A stretch of 64,000 bases of DNA from assembly GCF_042427585.1 (NCBI RefSeq), contig NZ_JBHMFC010000086.1, positions 1 through 64,000 of the forward strand, written 5' to 3'. The notes under the pieces are model-generated. The model was not told where the DNA came from and searched no databases. It was given only the letters and a program-made list of their open reading frames with translations. Origin of the DNA: Pseudalgibacter ostreae (lineage in GTDB: Bacteria; Bacteroidota; Bacteroidia; Flavobacteriales; Flavobacteriaceae). This document shows positions 1 through 7,595 of this stretch, piece by piece (the first letter of the stretch is position 1; each line of letters starts with the position of its first letter). Both the position numbers and the translations under genes were made by a program.

Positions 1-39
1 AAGCCATAGCAGAGCCAGGCTACTTGTGCAGCTTCATTT

Positions 40-453
40 TTAGTGACTCATATTCAGTTTCTTGTCTTTTAGTAAAACACGCCAGTTATCGGGTGGACCA
101 CGATTATTAAATAATAAAATGGTATGCAGCCTTCCCTTTTTACAAACAGAACATTGGCGGTGCAAAACGGGCCTGTCTGTTTTAACTGGTTCTATTTTTA
201 CGGTAGCCAGTTCAGCTTGTAGTTTTGGCAATTTCGTCTTTTTCCAACTGCTACTTAAAATACCATAATGCCGGATGCGGGTAAAACCTTTTGGTAAAAT
301 ATGCAGAGCAAAACGCCTGATAAACTCCGCGCTCGATACCGTTAAATTGATTTTCTTACCACCGCGACGATAATCCTTGGCTGTAAAAGTGACCTGCTTA
401 TTTTTACTATCAATAGTTGCAATCCTGTGGTTGCTAATGGCTATTTTGTGGGT
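40..453 (-). pseudogene. IS91-family transposase, C-terminal remnant
   Basis: Conceptual translation of the minus strand gives about 137 residues ending in a stop at 40-42. They match the C-terminal part of IS91-type transposases. Visible blocks are THKIAISNHRI, then LPKGFTRIRHYGIL, and a C-terminal zinc-ribbon-like CSVCKKGR. In intact family members (about 380-400 residues) THKIAIS directly follows the YLxRY segment that carries a catalytic tyrosine. Here homology stops at that point, so the catalytic half and the N-terminal zinc finger are gone. There is no convincing start codon at the truncated end; an internal ATG at about 231 only gives a 63-residue piece. This is a decayed mobile-element fragment, and any terminal sequence would lie outside the window or be lost. 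Confidence 0.8.
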
Positions 454-653
454 AGAGAGAGAGGCTGAGCTTATCTTTGTAGATTGAATTAGAAGTGGAC
501 TTGCGAATAAATCCCCTCTTAAACCTATTGCAAATTTCCCAGACCATCATAATATATCCATTTCGAGCTATTCATAAATATTACAGAGTGGAAAATAACG
601 TTGCACCTCAACTAAATACTCAACTTGCTAATAGACCAAAGCTAAATAGTGTG

Positions 654-681
654 TTAACGCCCCCAATTGGTTTGCCGTTAT
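654..681. repeat. Short nested inverted repeat
   Basis: TAACG (655-659) is inverted as CGTTA (676-680) around the perfect palindrome CCAATTGG (663-670). It lies in the non-coding strip between the IS91 remnant and yebC. It may be a recombination scar or a fold in a transcript. No function can be assigned from one copy. Confidence 0.35.
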
Positions 682-737
682 ATGGGTAAATCGCTTAAAA
701 TTGAGGGCAGGGGTATAGGGGGTGAAAAAGCCTCGTT

Positions 738-1454
738 CTACTCTGTCTCATCCATGGTATGGTACACATGCTGCACATCATCATCTTCTTCTAGCTTTTC
801 TAAAAGTTTTTCAACATCTGCGACTTGTTCTTCACTAAGGGTTTTGGTAACTTGCGGAATACGTTCAAAACCAGATGATAAGATTTCGATACCCCGTTTC
901 TCTAGCTCTGCTTGAATGGCACCAAAACTCTCAAAAGGCGCATATATTAAAATGCCATCATCATCTGCAAAAACCTCTTCAGCACCAAAGTCGATAAACT
1001 CCAATTCCAATTCTTCGGGATCTAAGCCTTCTGCATTGAGTCTGAAATTGCAAGTATGATCGAACATAAATACTACGGAGCCAGAAGTTCCTAAACTTCC
1101 ATCACATTTATTAAAATAGCTACGTACATTAGCCACAGTTCTGGTATTATTATCGGTAGCCGTTTCTACTAAAACAGCGATACCATGTGGTGCGTAACCT
1201 TCAAAAACGACTTCTTTATAATCGCCTTGGCTTTTATCACTGGCTTTTTTTATGGCTCGTTCTACGTTTTCCTTAGGCATATTTACAGCCTTGGCATTTT
1301 GTATAACAGCCCTTAAGCGTGAGTTGCTAGCTGGGTCTGGACCACCTTCTTTTATCGCCATAACAATATCCTTACCAATACGTGTAAAGGCTTTGCTCAT
1401 GGCAGACCAACGCTTCATTTTACGTGCTTTTCTAAATTCGAAAGCTCTTCCCAT
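738..1454 (-). CDS. YebC/PmpR family DNA-binding regulatory protein
   Basis: The 238-residue protein has the full length of the YebC/TACO1 family. The N-terminal block MGRAFEFRKARKMKRWSAMS and the following GGPDPASNSRLRAVIQNAK and MPKENVERAIKKA segments are family signatures. The acidic C-terminal tail (LEKLEEDDDVQHVYH) is also typical. Members are cytoplasmic. They have been described as transcriptional regulators and, more recently, as factors helping ribosomes translate difficult (for example proline-rich) stretches, so YebC alone does not settle which role applies here. The gene stands alone on the minus strand, 160 nt downstream of phhB with a terminator between them, so it is probably a separate transcript. 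Confidence 0.95.
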   Translation of the reverse strand: MGRAFEFRKARKMKRWSAMSKAFTRIGKDIVMAIKEGGPDPASNSRLRAVIQNAKAVNMPKENVERAIKKASDKSQGDYKEVVFEGYAPHGIAVLVETATDNNTRTVANVRSYFNKCDGSLGTSGSVVFMFDHTCNFRLNAEGLDPEELELEFIDFGAEEVFADDDGILIYAPFESFGAIQAELEKRGIEILSSGFERIPQVTKTLSEEQVADVEKLLEKLEEDDDVQHVYHTMDETE

Positions 1455-1555
1455 AGTTACATTATTTAATTATATTTCTTTGGAGACATTTACATGTCGA
1501 AATGTATTAGAATTTACTATATTATTCTTAATCGTTTTTATCACACAAATTTAAA

Positions 1556-1586
1556 AAAAAACAAGCATCCAAGGTGCCTGTTTTTA
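1556..1586 (-). terminator. Intrinsic terminator downstream of phhB
   Basis: AAAAACAAGCA (1557-1567) pairs with TGCCTGTTTTT (1575-1585), 11 pairs with one G.U wobble. On the minus strand the hairpin is followed by eight T residues (plus-strand A run 1553-1560), as expected for termination of the phhB transcript. Confidence 0.75.
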
Positions 1587-1613
1587 ATTAATATAAAAAT
1601 TTAAAGCCGCTAG

Positions 1614-1904
1614 CTATTCTTCTGGCTCTACTATAAACTCTATAGCCTCTGCTAGCTTGAAATCTTTGTCACTTACCCCATTAACATCATGTGAGGAAAG
1701 TGAAATGCTAAGAATGTTATAAGTATTGGACCAATCTGGATGATGGTTTAAAGCTTCACATTCAAAAGCAATTCGACTCATGGCACTAAAGCAATCTTTA
1801 AAATTTTCAAACTCAAATTCTGCGTGTATCGCATCATCGTAAAACTCCCAATCTGGAAATCTTAAAAGTCTTTTCTCTATGTCTTCATTTGATAATTTGC
1901 TCAT
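1614..1904 (-). CDS. phhB: 4a-hydroxytetrahydrobiopterin dehydratase
   Basis: The 96-residue product is a pterin-4a-carbinolamine dehydratase (PCD/DCoH family), which removes water from 4a-hydroxytetrahydrobiopterin so that the cofactor of aromatic amino-acid hydroxylases can be recycled. The active-site block NHHPDW is at residues 53-58. The second His of the family active site is seen in ISLSSHDVNG, and a conserved D-K-DF-LA-IE segment follows. Length is normal. No aromatic amino-acid hydroxylase is encoded in the window, so its partner must lie elsewhere. It is the last gene of a minus-strand run (gcvT, RmlD-like, phhB) with a 64-nt gap, so co-transcription is possible. Confidence 0.93.
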   Translation of the reverse strand: MSKLSNEDIEKRLLRFPDWEFYDDAIHAEFEFENFKDCFSAMSRIAFECEALNHHPDWSNTYNILSISLSSHDVNGVSDKDFKLAEAIEFIVEPEE

Positions 1905-1968
1905 AATCAGTATTTATTTAAAAAATTAATGTGTTTTACAATTTAATGATTTACAATCTTAAAATCAA

Positions 1969-2811
1969 TTAAATTTTTAGTTCTAATACAATTTCTTTGC
2001 TTTCCAATTGCAAATGCCTTGGTAACAGGTTGTCTTTTGGTAAAACAGCCAAATACCGCTCTTCATTGGTGGTATATACATTTTTATAAACCGGATTTTG
2101 CTGCCCTAAAGCGTCTATAAGTTCTTTTATAAAATCGTCGTGATGCACTAAGTCTTTACTTCCTAAATGAAAAATGCCCGATTTATTTCTATTAATTATA
2201 TAATGGATTTGTTGTGTTACTTTAGAATCTGTGGTAACATTTATTATTAAATTAGGAAATACCTCAATGGGTTCATTATATTTTAAGTTTTGTATGATAT
2301 CCTGAGTTCTTGGCGAATGCTTTCCAAAAACCATGGGTAACCTTAAGATAGCCACTTTGCTTTTCGGCAAACGTAGTAGCATGTTTTCTATTTTAATTTT
2401 GAAATGTCCGTAAACACTATGGGTTAAAGTTTTATCGAATTCGTAACTTGGAAATTTACTATACGCATCAAATACATTGGCAGAAGACAAAAAGATAAGT
2501 TTACATTGATGGGCCGATAGATACTCTGTTAAGTGCTTGTGAACCAAAACCTGCTTGGAGAAGTCGCCTCGTAAAGCTGAAATAATTATATCGGGTTTTA
2601 CAATATCTAAAATTTCAAACACATCGTCTTCATCAATATTATAGTGAAAAAAATGCTTGTTTTTACTATAAACTTTGGTTGCTGTAGCGTAGGTTCCAAA
2701 AGTATTAAAATAGGAACAGAGTTCTTTGTAAATACTATTGCCCAAAAACCCACTAGCTCCTAAAATTAAAACCCGGTGTTTACGTTCTTTTTGGTTTTTA
2801 TTAGCTTTCAT
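1969..2811 (-). CDS. NAD(P)-dependent RmlD-like sugar-nucleotide reductase/epimerase
   Basis: The 280-residue protein is an extended short-chain dehydrogenase. It has an N-terminal Rossmann motif (VLILGASGFLGNSIY, about residues 14-28), an SSANVF serine segment after strand 5, and a YGHFK catalytic Tyr-x-x-x-Lys. It most resembles the dTDP-4-dehydrorhamnose reductase (RmlD) group, but no other rml genes are adjacent, so the exact substrate is unknown. It lies 18 nt downstream of gcvT on the same strand and is probably transcribed with it. The link to one-carbon metabolism is positional only. Confidence 0.75.
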   Translation of the reverse strand: MKANKNQKERKHRVLILGASGFLGNSIYKELCSYFNTFGTYATATKVYSKNKHFFHYNIDEDDVFEILDIVKPDIIISALRGDFSKQVLVHKHLTEYLSAHQCKLIFLSSANVFDAYSKFPSYEFDKTLTHSVYGHFKIKIENMLLRLPKSKVAILRLPMVFGKHSPRTQDIIQNLKYNEPIEVFPNLIINVTTDSKVTQQIHYIINRNKSGIFHLGSKDLVHHDDFIKELIDALGQQNPVYKNVYTTNEERYLAVLPKDNLLPRHLQLESKEIVLELKI

Positions 2812-2829
2812 ATGGATAGCACCAAAAGT

Positions 2830-3918
2830 TTATTGACGTTTATAAAATGGTGTTTTTACAACAGTTGCAGGAATGGTGTTTTTACGTATTTGGATATGGA
2901 TTTGGTTGCCAATTCCTGCGAACGGTGTTGGTACATAGCCTAAGCCAATACCTTTGCCCAATGATGGCGCCATAGTACCCGACGTTACAGCACCAATTAT
3001 AATGCCGTTATCATCTACAATATTATAACCTTGCCTGGGGATGCCTCGTCCTTCAAGTTCGAAAGCAACTAGTTTACGGTTAGAACCGTGTTCTTTTTCT
3101 TTTTTTAAAGCTTCGGAATTTGTAAATTCTTTTGTGAATTTGGTAATCCAACCTAAGCCAGCTTCCATAGGCGATGTCGTGTCATCGATGTCGTTACCAT
3201 ACAGACAGTAACCCATTTCTAAACGCAAGGTATCTCGTGCAGCCAAGCCAATAGGTTTAATAGCGTAAGCAGCACCAGCTTCAAATACGTTGTCCCAAAT
3301 TTGTTTCACATCGTCATTCTTACAATAAATTTCAAAACCGCCACTTCCTGTATAGCCTGTTGCCGAAATGATAACATGCTCAATGCCTGCAAAATCGCCT
3401 ATTATAAAATTATAAAATTTGATGGCTGATAAATCATGACGGGTTAAAGATTGCATCGCCTCGATAGCTTTTGGCCCTTGAATGGCTAATAAGGCGTAAT
3501 GGTCACTTAAATTCCGCATGGTAGCGCCCACATCATTTTTAGAAGTTATCCAATTCCAGTCTTTTTCAATATTGCTTGCATTTACAACTAAAAGATAACT
3601 GGTTTCTTTAATTTTATATATAATTAAATCGTCTACAATACCGCCAGTATCATTGGGTAAATAGCTGTATTGTGCCTTTCCAACGGTTAATTTAGAAGCG
3701 TCGTTACTGCTTATTTTTTGGATGAGTTCAAGCGCATGATCCCCCTCTATTAAAAACTCGCCCATATGCGATACATCAAATACGCCAATGCCGTGGCGTA
3801 CAGTTTCGTGCTCTATAGTGACACCTTCATACTGTACGGGCATATTATATCCGGCAAAGGGGACTAGTTTAGCGCCAAGTGCTTTGTGGGTTTCTGTTAA
3901 AGCTGTGTCTTTCATCAA
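2830..3918 (-). CDS. gcvT: Aminomethyltransferase (glycine cleavage system T protein)
   Basis: The 362-residue protein transfers the methylene group of the aminomethyl-lipoyl H protein to tetrahydrofolate, releasing ammonia. The start MKDTALTETHKALGAKLVPF, the folate-binding block VFDVSHMGEF (near residue 48), and the C-terminal TSGTMAPSLGKGIGLGYV block are family hallmarks. Length is normal for GcvT. Two Met codons open the frame; either may be used. The gcvP and gcvH genes are not beside it, which is common in Bacteroidota. A TACATTTG promoter-like element sits 68 nt upstream. Confidence 0.96.
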   Translation of the reverse strand: MMKDTALTETHKALGAKLVPFAGYNMPVQYEGVTIEHETVRHGIGVFDVSHMGEFLIEGDHALELIQKISSNDASKLTVGKAQYSYLPNDTGGIVDDLIIYKIKETSYLLVVNASNIEKDWNWITSKNDVGATMRNLSDHYALLAIQGPKAIEAMQSLTRHDLSAIKFYNFIIGDFAGIEHVIISATGYTGSGGFEIYCKNDDVKQIWDNVFEAGAAYAIKPIGLAARDTLRLEMGYCLYGNDIDDTTSPMEAGLGWITKFTKEFTNSEALKKEKEHGSNRKLVAFELEGRGIPRQGYNIVDDNGIIIGAVTSGTMAPSLGKGIGLGYVPTPFAGIGNQIHIQIRKNTIPATVVKTPFYKRQ

Positions 3919-3985
3919 TAAATTTTTTTATATTCCCGCGACGCTGAGAATTTTATTATTTTTTAACGATATATTTTATCGAAAA

Positions 3986-3993
3986 CAAATGTA
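3986..3993 (-). promoter_or_regulatory. Promoter -7 element for gcvT
   Basis: On the minus strand the sequence reads TACATTTG, matching the Bacteroidota TAnnTTTG element. It lies 68 nt upstream of the gcvT start. A clear TTG -33 element at the usual spacing is not visible. Confidence 0.45.
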
Positions 3994-4144
3994 TCGAAAA
4001 TTTATGGATGTCGCTTTTTTGAACGGGAGTCATAATAAAATATTTTGGTAAAAAGGAGGGGTACCCTATAGTTACAAGTGATACAGGTACAAAAGTGGCG
4101 CTTTGTTTTTTATATTAACCGACTTGGCCAATAATAATTTTAGT

Positions 4145-4184
4145 TAAAAAACAAACCCTATGAAATTGGTATCCATAGGGTTTG
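4145..4184 (-). terminator. Intrinsic terminator downstream of satP
   Basis: CAAACCCTATG (4152-4162) pairs perfectly with CATAGGGTTTG (4174-4184), an 11-bp stem. A T-run follows on the minus strand (plus-strand A run 4146-4151). It closes the satP transcript. Confidence 0.85.
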
Positions 4185-4278
4185 ATGATTAAAACAATTT
4201 ATATACGTTTTATTTCGGATTTAATAAAAAATGTATTGAAATCACTGGTGGGCGATAACAATTCCGATAATTATAAAT

Positions 4279-4872
4279 CTATTTTTTTATGGGGCCAATA
4301 GGCCATAATACTTTGCCGTAAGACTCATTAATAACTTGGGCTAAAGCTGCATATATTGCAGAAAAACCACACAGAATCCCTTCATAGCCTGCAATTTCTT
4401 TTATTAGTGCGCTATTTGTAATATCACCAAGGGCTAATAAAAAGAACAGCAATGTTAAGGTTGCGAAAACCACTTGTAATGCGCGACTTATTTTTAAGGT
4501 TGCTATAAAAAGACCTCCAGTGAAAATCCCCCACATAATTAAGTATATACCCATTGATAAGTTATCTGCAGCGGCAGCTAATCCCATTTTAGGCATTATA
4601 AGTAAAGCCACTAAAGAAAGCCAGAAAAAACCATAGGAGGTAAAAGCTGTAGTAGCAAAAGTATTGCCTTTTTTCCACTCCATAATTCCAGCAATAACTT
4701 GAGCCAGTCCGCCATAAAAAATCCCCATAGCCAATATCATGGCATTAAGTTCGAAAATACCGGCATTGTGAAAATTTAAAAGTACTGTGGTCATGCCAAA
4801 ACCCATTAAGCCAAGAGGTGCAGGGTTTGATGTGTGGTCTTCTAGTTTTACCACTTGAGTTGTGTTGTCCAT
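4279..4872 (-). CDS. satP: Acetate/succinate uptake permease (GPR1/FUN34/YaaH family)
   Basis: The 197-residue membrane protein carries the family signature NPAPLGL at residues 17-23, followed by GFGMTTVLLNFHNAGIF. It has six hydrophobic segments and short loops, the normal size and topology for SatP/YaaH permeases that import acetate or succinate with protons. It is a single-gene unit with its own terminator. A TACATTTG promoter-like element lies about 150 nt upstream (5022-5029). The exact organic acid carried is inferred from the family and was not read from the sequence. Confidence 0.9.
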   Translation of the reverse strand: MDNTTQVVKLEDHTSNPAPLGLMGFGMTTVLLNFHNAGIFELNAMILAMGIFYGGLAQVIAGIMEWKKGNTFATTAFTSYGFFWLSLVALLIMPKMGLAAAADNLSMGIYLIMWGIFTGGLFIATLKISRALQVVFATLTLLFFLLALGDITNSALIKEIAGYEGILCGFSAIYAALAQVINESYGKVLWPIGPIKK

Positions 4873-5250
4873 TTGTGTGAATGCTTTTTGTATGAGTAGT
4901 ATTTGTGATTTAGGCTATATATTTAAATGTAGAGTGTAACTGAAGTTTAGGATTCTAGTAGTTCAAAATAATGGATTAGAGCTAGTTAAAACTCATAAGT
5001 TGTTACTTAAATTTAACGAAGCAAATGTATATAAAATTTGAATATGTACGACTTTTAAGAAGAGGATTTAATCAAAATTATTATCCACATAAAGGCCATT
5101 GAAAAAGGGAGAGGCGCCGATTTTTGAATACGATTTTTGAATATATTAGTTTAAAAATCTATTACTTGAATGGTAATAAAAAAGGAGTGGAACCGTACAG
5201 TACCACTCCTTTTTATTTTACTTCGCGTTTTGCTTTTTAAAGCATTCATG
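4873..5250. other. Intergenic region satP to thrC
   Basis: This 378-nt gap contains a possible satP promoter (minus-strand TACATTTG, 5022-5029) and the thrC terminator (5178-5215). Nothing else is recognised. Confidence 0.55.
5178..5215 (-). terminator. Terminator of the thrABC operon
   Basis: AAAAAGGAGTGG (5179-5190) pairs perfectly with CCACTCCTTTTT (5203-5214), a 12-bp stem with a 12-nt loop, ending in T residues on both strands. It lies 36 nt beyond the thrC stop codon. Confidence 0.9.
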
Positions 5251-6543
5251 CTATCTTAATAAGTAAGCTTTTAAATCGTTATAAGTCTGAATATTTTCTG
5301 CAACTTTGTCTTTCCCCATAACAGATTGGATTTGTTCTGGTAAAGGTTGTTCTTCTTTTATAACGTCTTCAACAATATCTAAAAACTTAGTTGGATGTGC
5401 GGTTTCTAAGAATACGCAATGTGTTTTTGGATGTTCTTTTAAGTAAGCCTTACATCCTAAATACCCAACGGCACCATGTGGGTCTGCTACATAATTAAAG
5501 CTCTTGTACATATCTAGCATGGCAGCTCTTGTTTCTGCATCAGAAAAACTATAAGAAGATAAGTTTTCTTTTAAGGCTTTAAAATTGTTTTTATAAATTT
5601 CCTGAATACGGATAAAATTACTTGGTGCCCCCACATCCATAGCGTTACTAATAGTCTGTACGGATGGTTTTGGTTCGTATAATTGTGAGATTAAATACCG
5701 TGTTACCACATTATTGGCATTATTTGAAGCTATAAAATGTTGGATAGGCAAACCTAATTGTTGTGCCATCATGCCTGCACAAATATTACCGAAGTTTCCG
5801 CTAGGTACTGAAAATACAAGTCTATCATGCTTTTTATGCAATTGCTTATAAGCAAACATAAAGTAGAACAATTGTGGCAACCAGCGTGCTACATTAATGG
5901 AATTTGCCGAAGTAAGTTGCATTCTACTGATTAAATCTTCATCTAAAAAAGCAGTTTTAACCATGGCTTGGCAATCATCAAATGTCCCATCCACTTCTAA
6001 AGCACTAATGTTTTGCCCCAGTGTAGTTAACTGTTTTTCTTGAATGTCGCTCACTTTTCCGCTTGGATAAAGGATAACGACCTTAACACCTTTAACACCT
6101 AAAAAACCATTGGCAACAGCACCACCTGTATCACCAGAAGTGGCGACCAAAACAGTTACTTCTCTATCATTGCTTTTGTTAAAATAGCCTAAACAACGTG
6201 CCATAAAGCGAGCACCAACATCTTTAAAAGCCATGGTAGGCCCATGGAACAATTCTAAAGTAGAAATGTTTTCATTGAGCTGTACCACAGGGAAATCAAA
6301 GGACAAGGTTTCTTCAACAATGGTCTTTAAAACATCTTCTGGGATTTCAGGAGATACAAATTGTTTAATCGCCTCAAAAGCAATCTCAGTATGCGAAAGC
6401 TTGTCAATATTTTCAAAAAATTCCTTGGATAAGGGTGTAATTTGTTCTGGAAAGTATAGCCCCTTATCTGGTGCCAATCCTTTTATTACAGCATCTTTAA
6501 ATGTTGTATGGGGCGCTTTGTGATTTAGTGAATAGTAGTTCAT
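5251..6543 (-). CDS. thrC: Threonine synthase
   Basis: The 430-residue pyridoxal-phosphate enzyme converts O-phospho-L-homoserine to L-threonine, the last step of the pathway. The Schiff-base lysine is K107 in HGPTMAFKDVG. The phosphate-binding ATSGDTGGAVANGF and the SVPSGNFGNICAGMMA glycine-rich loop are present. It belongs to the longer, E. coli-like ThrC class with N-terminal MNYYSLNHKAPHTTFKDAV. It is the third gene of thrA-thrB-thrC, 50 nt after thrB, and is followed by a strong terminator. Confidence 0.97.
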   Translation of the reverse strand: MNYYSLNHKAPHTTFKDAVIKGLAPDKGLYFPEQITPLSKEFFENIDKLSHTEIAFEAIKQFVSPEIPEDVLKTIVEETLSFDFPVVQLNENISTLELFHGPTMAFKDVGARFMARCLGYFNKSNDREVTVLVATSGDTGGAVANGFLGVKGVKVVILYPSGKVSDIQEKQLTTLGQNISALEVDGTFDDCQAMVKTAFLDEDLISRMQLTSANSINVARWLPQLFYFMFAYKQLHKKHDRLVFSVPSGNFGNICAGMMAQQLGLPIQHFIASNNANNVVTRYLISQLYEPKPSVQTISNAMDVGAPSNFIRIQEIYKNNFKALKENLSSYSFSDAETRAAMLDMYKSFNYVADPHGAVGYLGCKAYLKEHPKTHCVFLETAHPTKFLDIVEDVIKEEQPLPEQIQSVMGKDKVAENIQTYNDLKAYLLR

Positions 6544-6593
6544 TGTTTTGTAGTCTTGAGTAAGTCAAAAACTTGTTTGTTTAAAAATTTATT

Positions 6594-7514
6594 TTATAGT
6601 ATTTTAACACCCTCCACATTAATCTTCGATACATGCATATCAAAAAGGATATTTGTTCTAGAATACACTTTTTCAATAGCTTCTTTTACGCTGTTAGCAG
6701 CCTCTAGTCCTTTGCTTAATGAAAAAATTGAAGGTCCCGAGCCTGAAATTCCCGTGCCTAAAGCCCCTGCTTTTAGTGCCGCTTTTTTTACTTCGTTGTA
6801 ATGCGGAATCAATGTGCTTCTGTAAGGTTCAACAATTACATCGTGTAATGAATTTTGGATAAGATTATAATCGCTTGTATGCAGTGCATGTACCAAACTA
6901 CCTAAATTAGCCCATTGGGCAATGGCGTCTTGAAGCGGAACTTCTTTTGGAAGAATGGCTCGAGCTTCAGAGGTTTTTATTTCTATTTGTGGGTGGATTA
7001 TAGTTACATACAGCTCGTTTGGCGATGGAATTTCAAGTATTTCTAAAGGCGTTAAACTTTTCACCAAAGTAAAGCCACCAAAAAGAGCAGGTGCCAAATT
7101 ATCGGCATGCTCGCACTTACTGGCCAGGGCTTCGCCTTTTATAGCAAATGCGGTAAGCTGTGTTTTGTTAAATGGTTTCCCTAAGAGTTCATTCATCCCA
7201 AAAACACTACCCACAGCACTTGCAGCACTGCTCCCAATACCGCTACCGGGCTTTATGTTTTTATAGATTTCAATTTCGAATCCAAAATCGACATCAATGG
7301 CCTCGTACATGGCTAATGCTGAAACACCTGCTACATTGAGTTCTGGCTCATAAGGCAAATCAAAGCCTTCAATTTTAGTAATATGGATGCCTTTTTTATC
7401 CGTTTTTCGAATAACCATTTCGTCGCCCACACTATCCAAACAAAAGCCTAAGACGTCAAACCCACATGAAACATTGGCTACGGTTGCAGGAGAAAATATT
7501 TTTATTTCATTCAT
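6594..7514 (-). CDS. thrB: Homoserine kinase
   Basis: The 306-residue GHMP-family kinase phosphorylates L-homoserine using ATP. The GHMP ATP-binding motif is KPGSGIGSSAASAVGS (about residues 88-103), and the C-terminal GAL-GTGISGSGPSIF motif completes the fold. The N-terminus MNEIKIFSPATVANVSCGFD is typical, supporting the chosen start. It sits between thrA and thrC on the minus strand. The 81-nt thrA-thrB spacer contains a large inverted repeat that may reduce read-through into thrB and thrC. Confidence 0.97.
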   Translation of the reverse strand: MNEIKIFSPATVANVSCGFDVLGFCLDSVGDEMVIRKTDKKGIHITKIEGFDLPYEPELNVAGVSALAMYEAIDVDFGFEIEIYKNIKPGSGIGSSAASAVGSVFGMNELLGKPFNKTQLTAFAIKGEALASKCEHADNLAPALFGGFTLVKSLTPLEILEIPSPNELYVTIIHPQIEIKTSEARAILPKEVPLQDAIAQWANLGSLVHALHTSDYNLIQNSLHDVIVEPYRSTLIPHYNEVKKAALKAGALGTGISGSGPSIFSLSKGLEAANSVKEAIEKVYSRTNILFDMHVSKINVEGVKIL

Positions 7515-7531
7515 ATGTTATAGACATAAAG

Positions 7532-7585
7532 AAAAACAGAGAAAAGAAAATAACCGGTATAAAGCGGTTTTCACTTTCTCTGTTC
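7532..7585 (-). terminator. Intra-operon hairpin between thrA and thrB
   Basis: AACAGAGAAA (7535-7544) pairs with TTTCTCTGTT (7575-7584), and an inner AACCG/CGGTT pairing extends the stem. On the minus (coding) strand the hairpin is followed by TTTCTTTATG. It starts about 11 nt after the thrA stop. It could be a leaky terminator or an mRNA-processing or stability element. It is too close to thrB to be the end of the operon. Confidence 0.55.
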
Positions 7586-7595
7586 AGTCATCTTT

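Larger units (their letters stand above)
3919..4278. other. Intergenic region gcvT to satP
   Basis: This 360-nt AT-rich gap holds the likely gcvT promoter (3986-3993) and the satP terminator (4145-4184). No reading frame of interest or RNA gene was recognised in the rest. Confidence 0.6.

Noticed and set aside
654..681. Integron attC site
   Set aside because: TAACG/CGTTA ends are only loosely like attC core sites, there is one copy, and no integrase or cassette is nearby.
495..915. Plus-strand frames between the IS91 remnant and yebC
   Set aside because: Low-complexity or antisense to yebC, without recognisable motifs.
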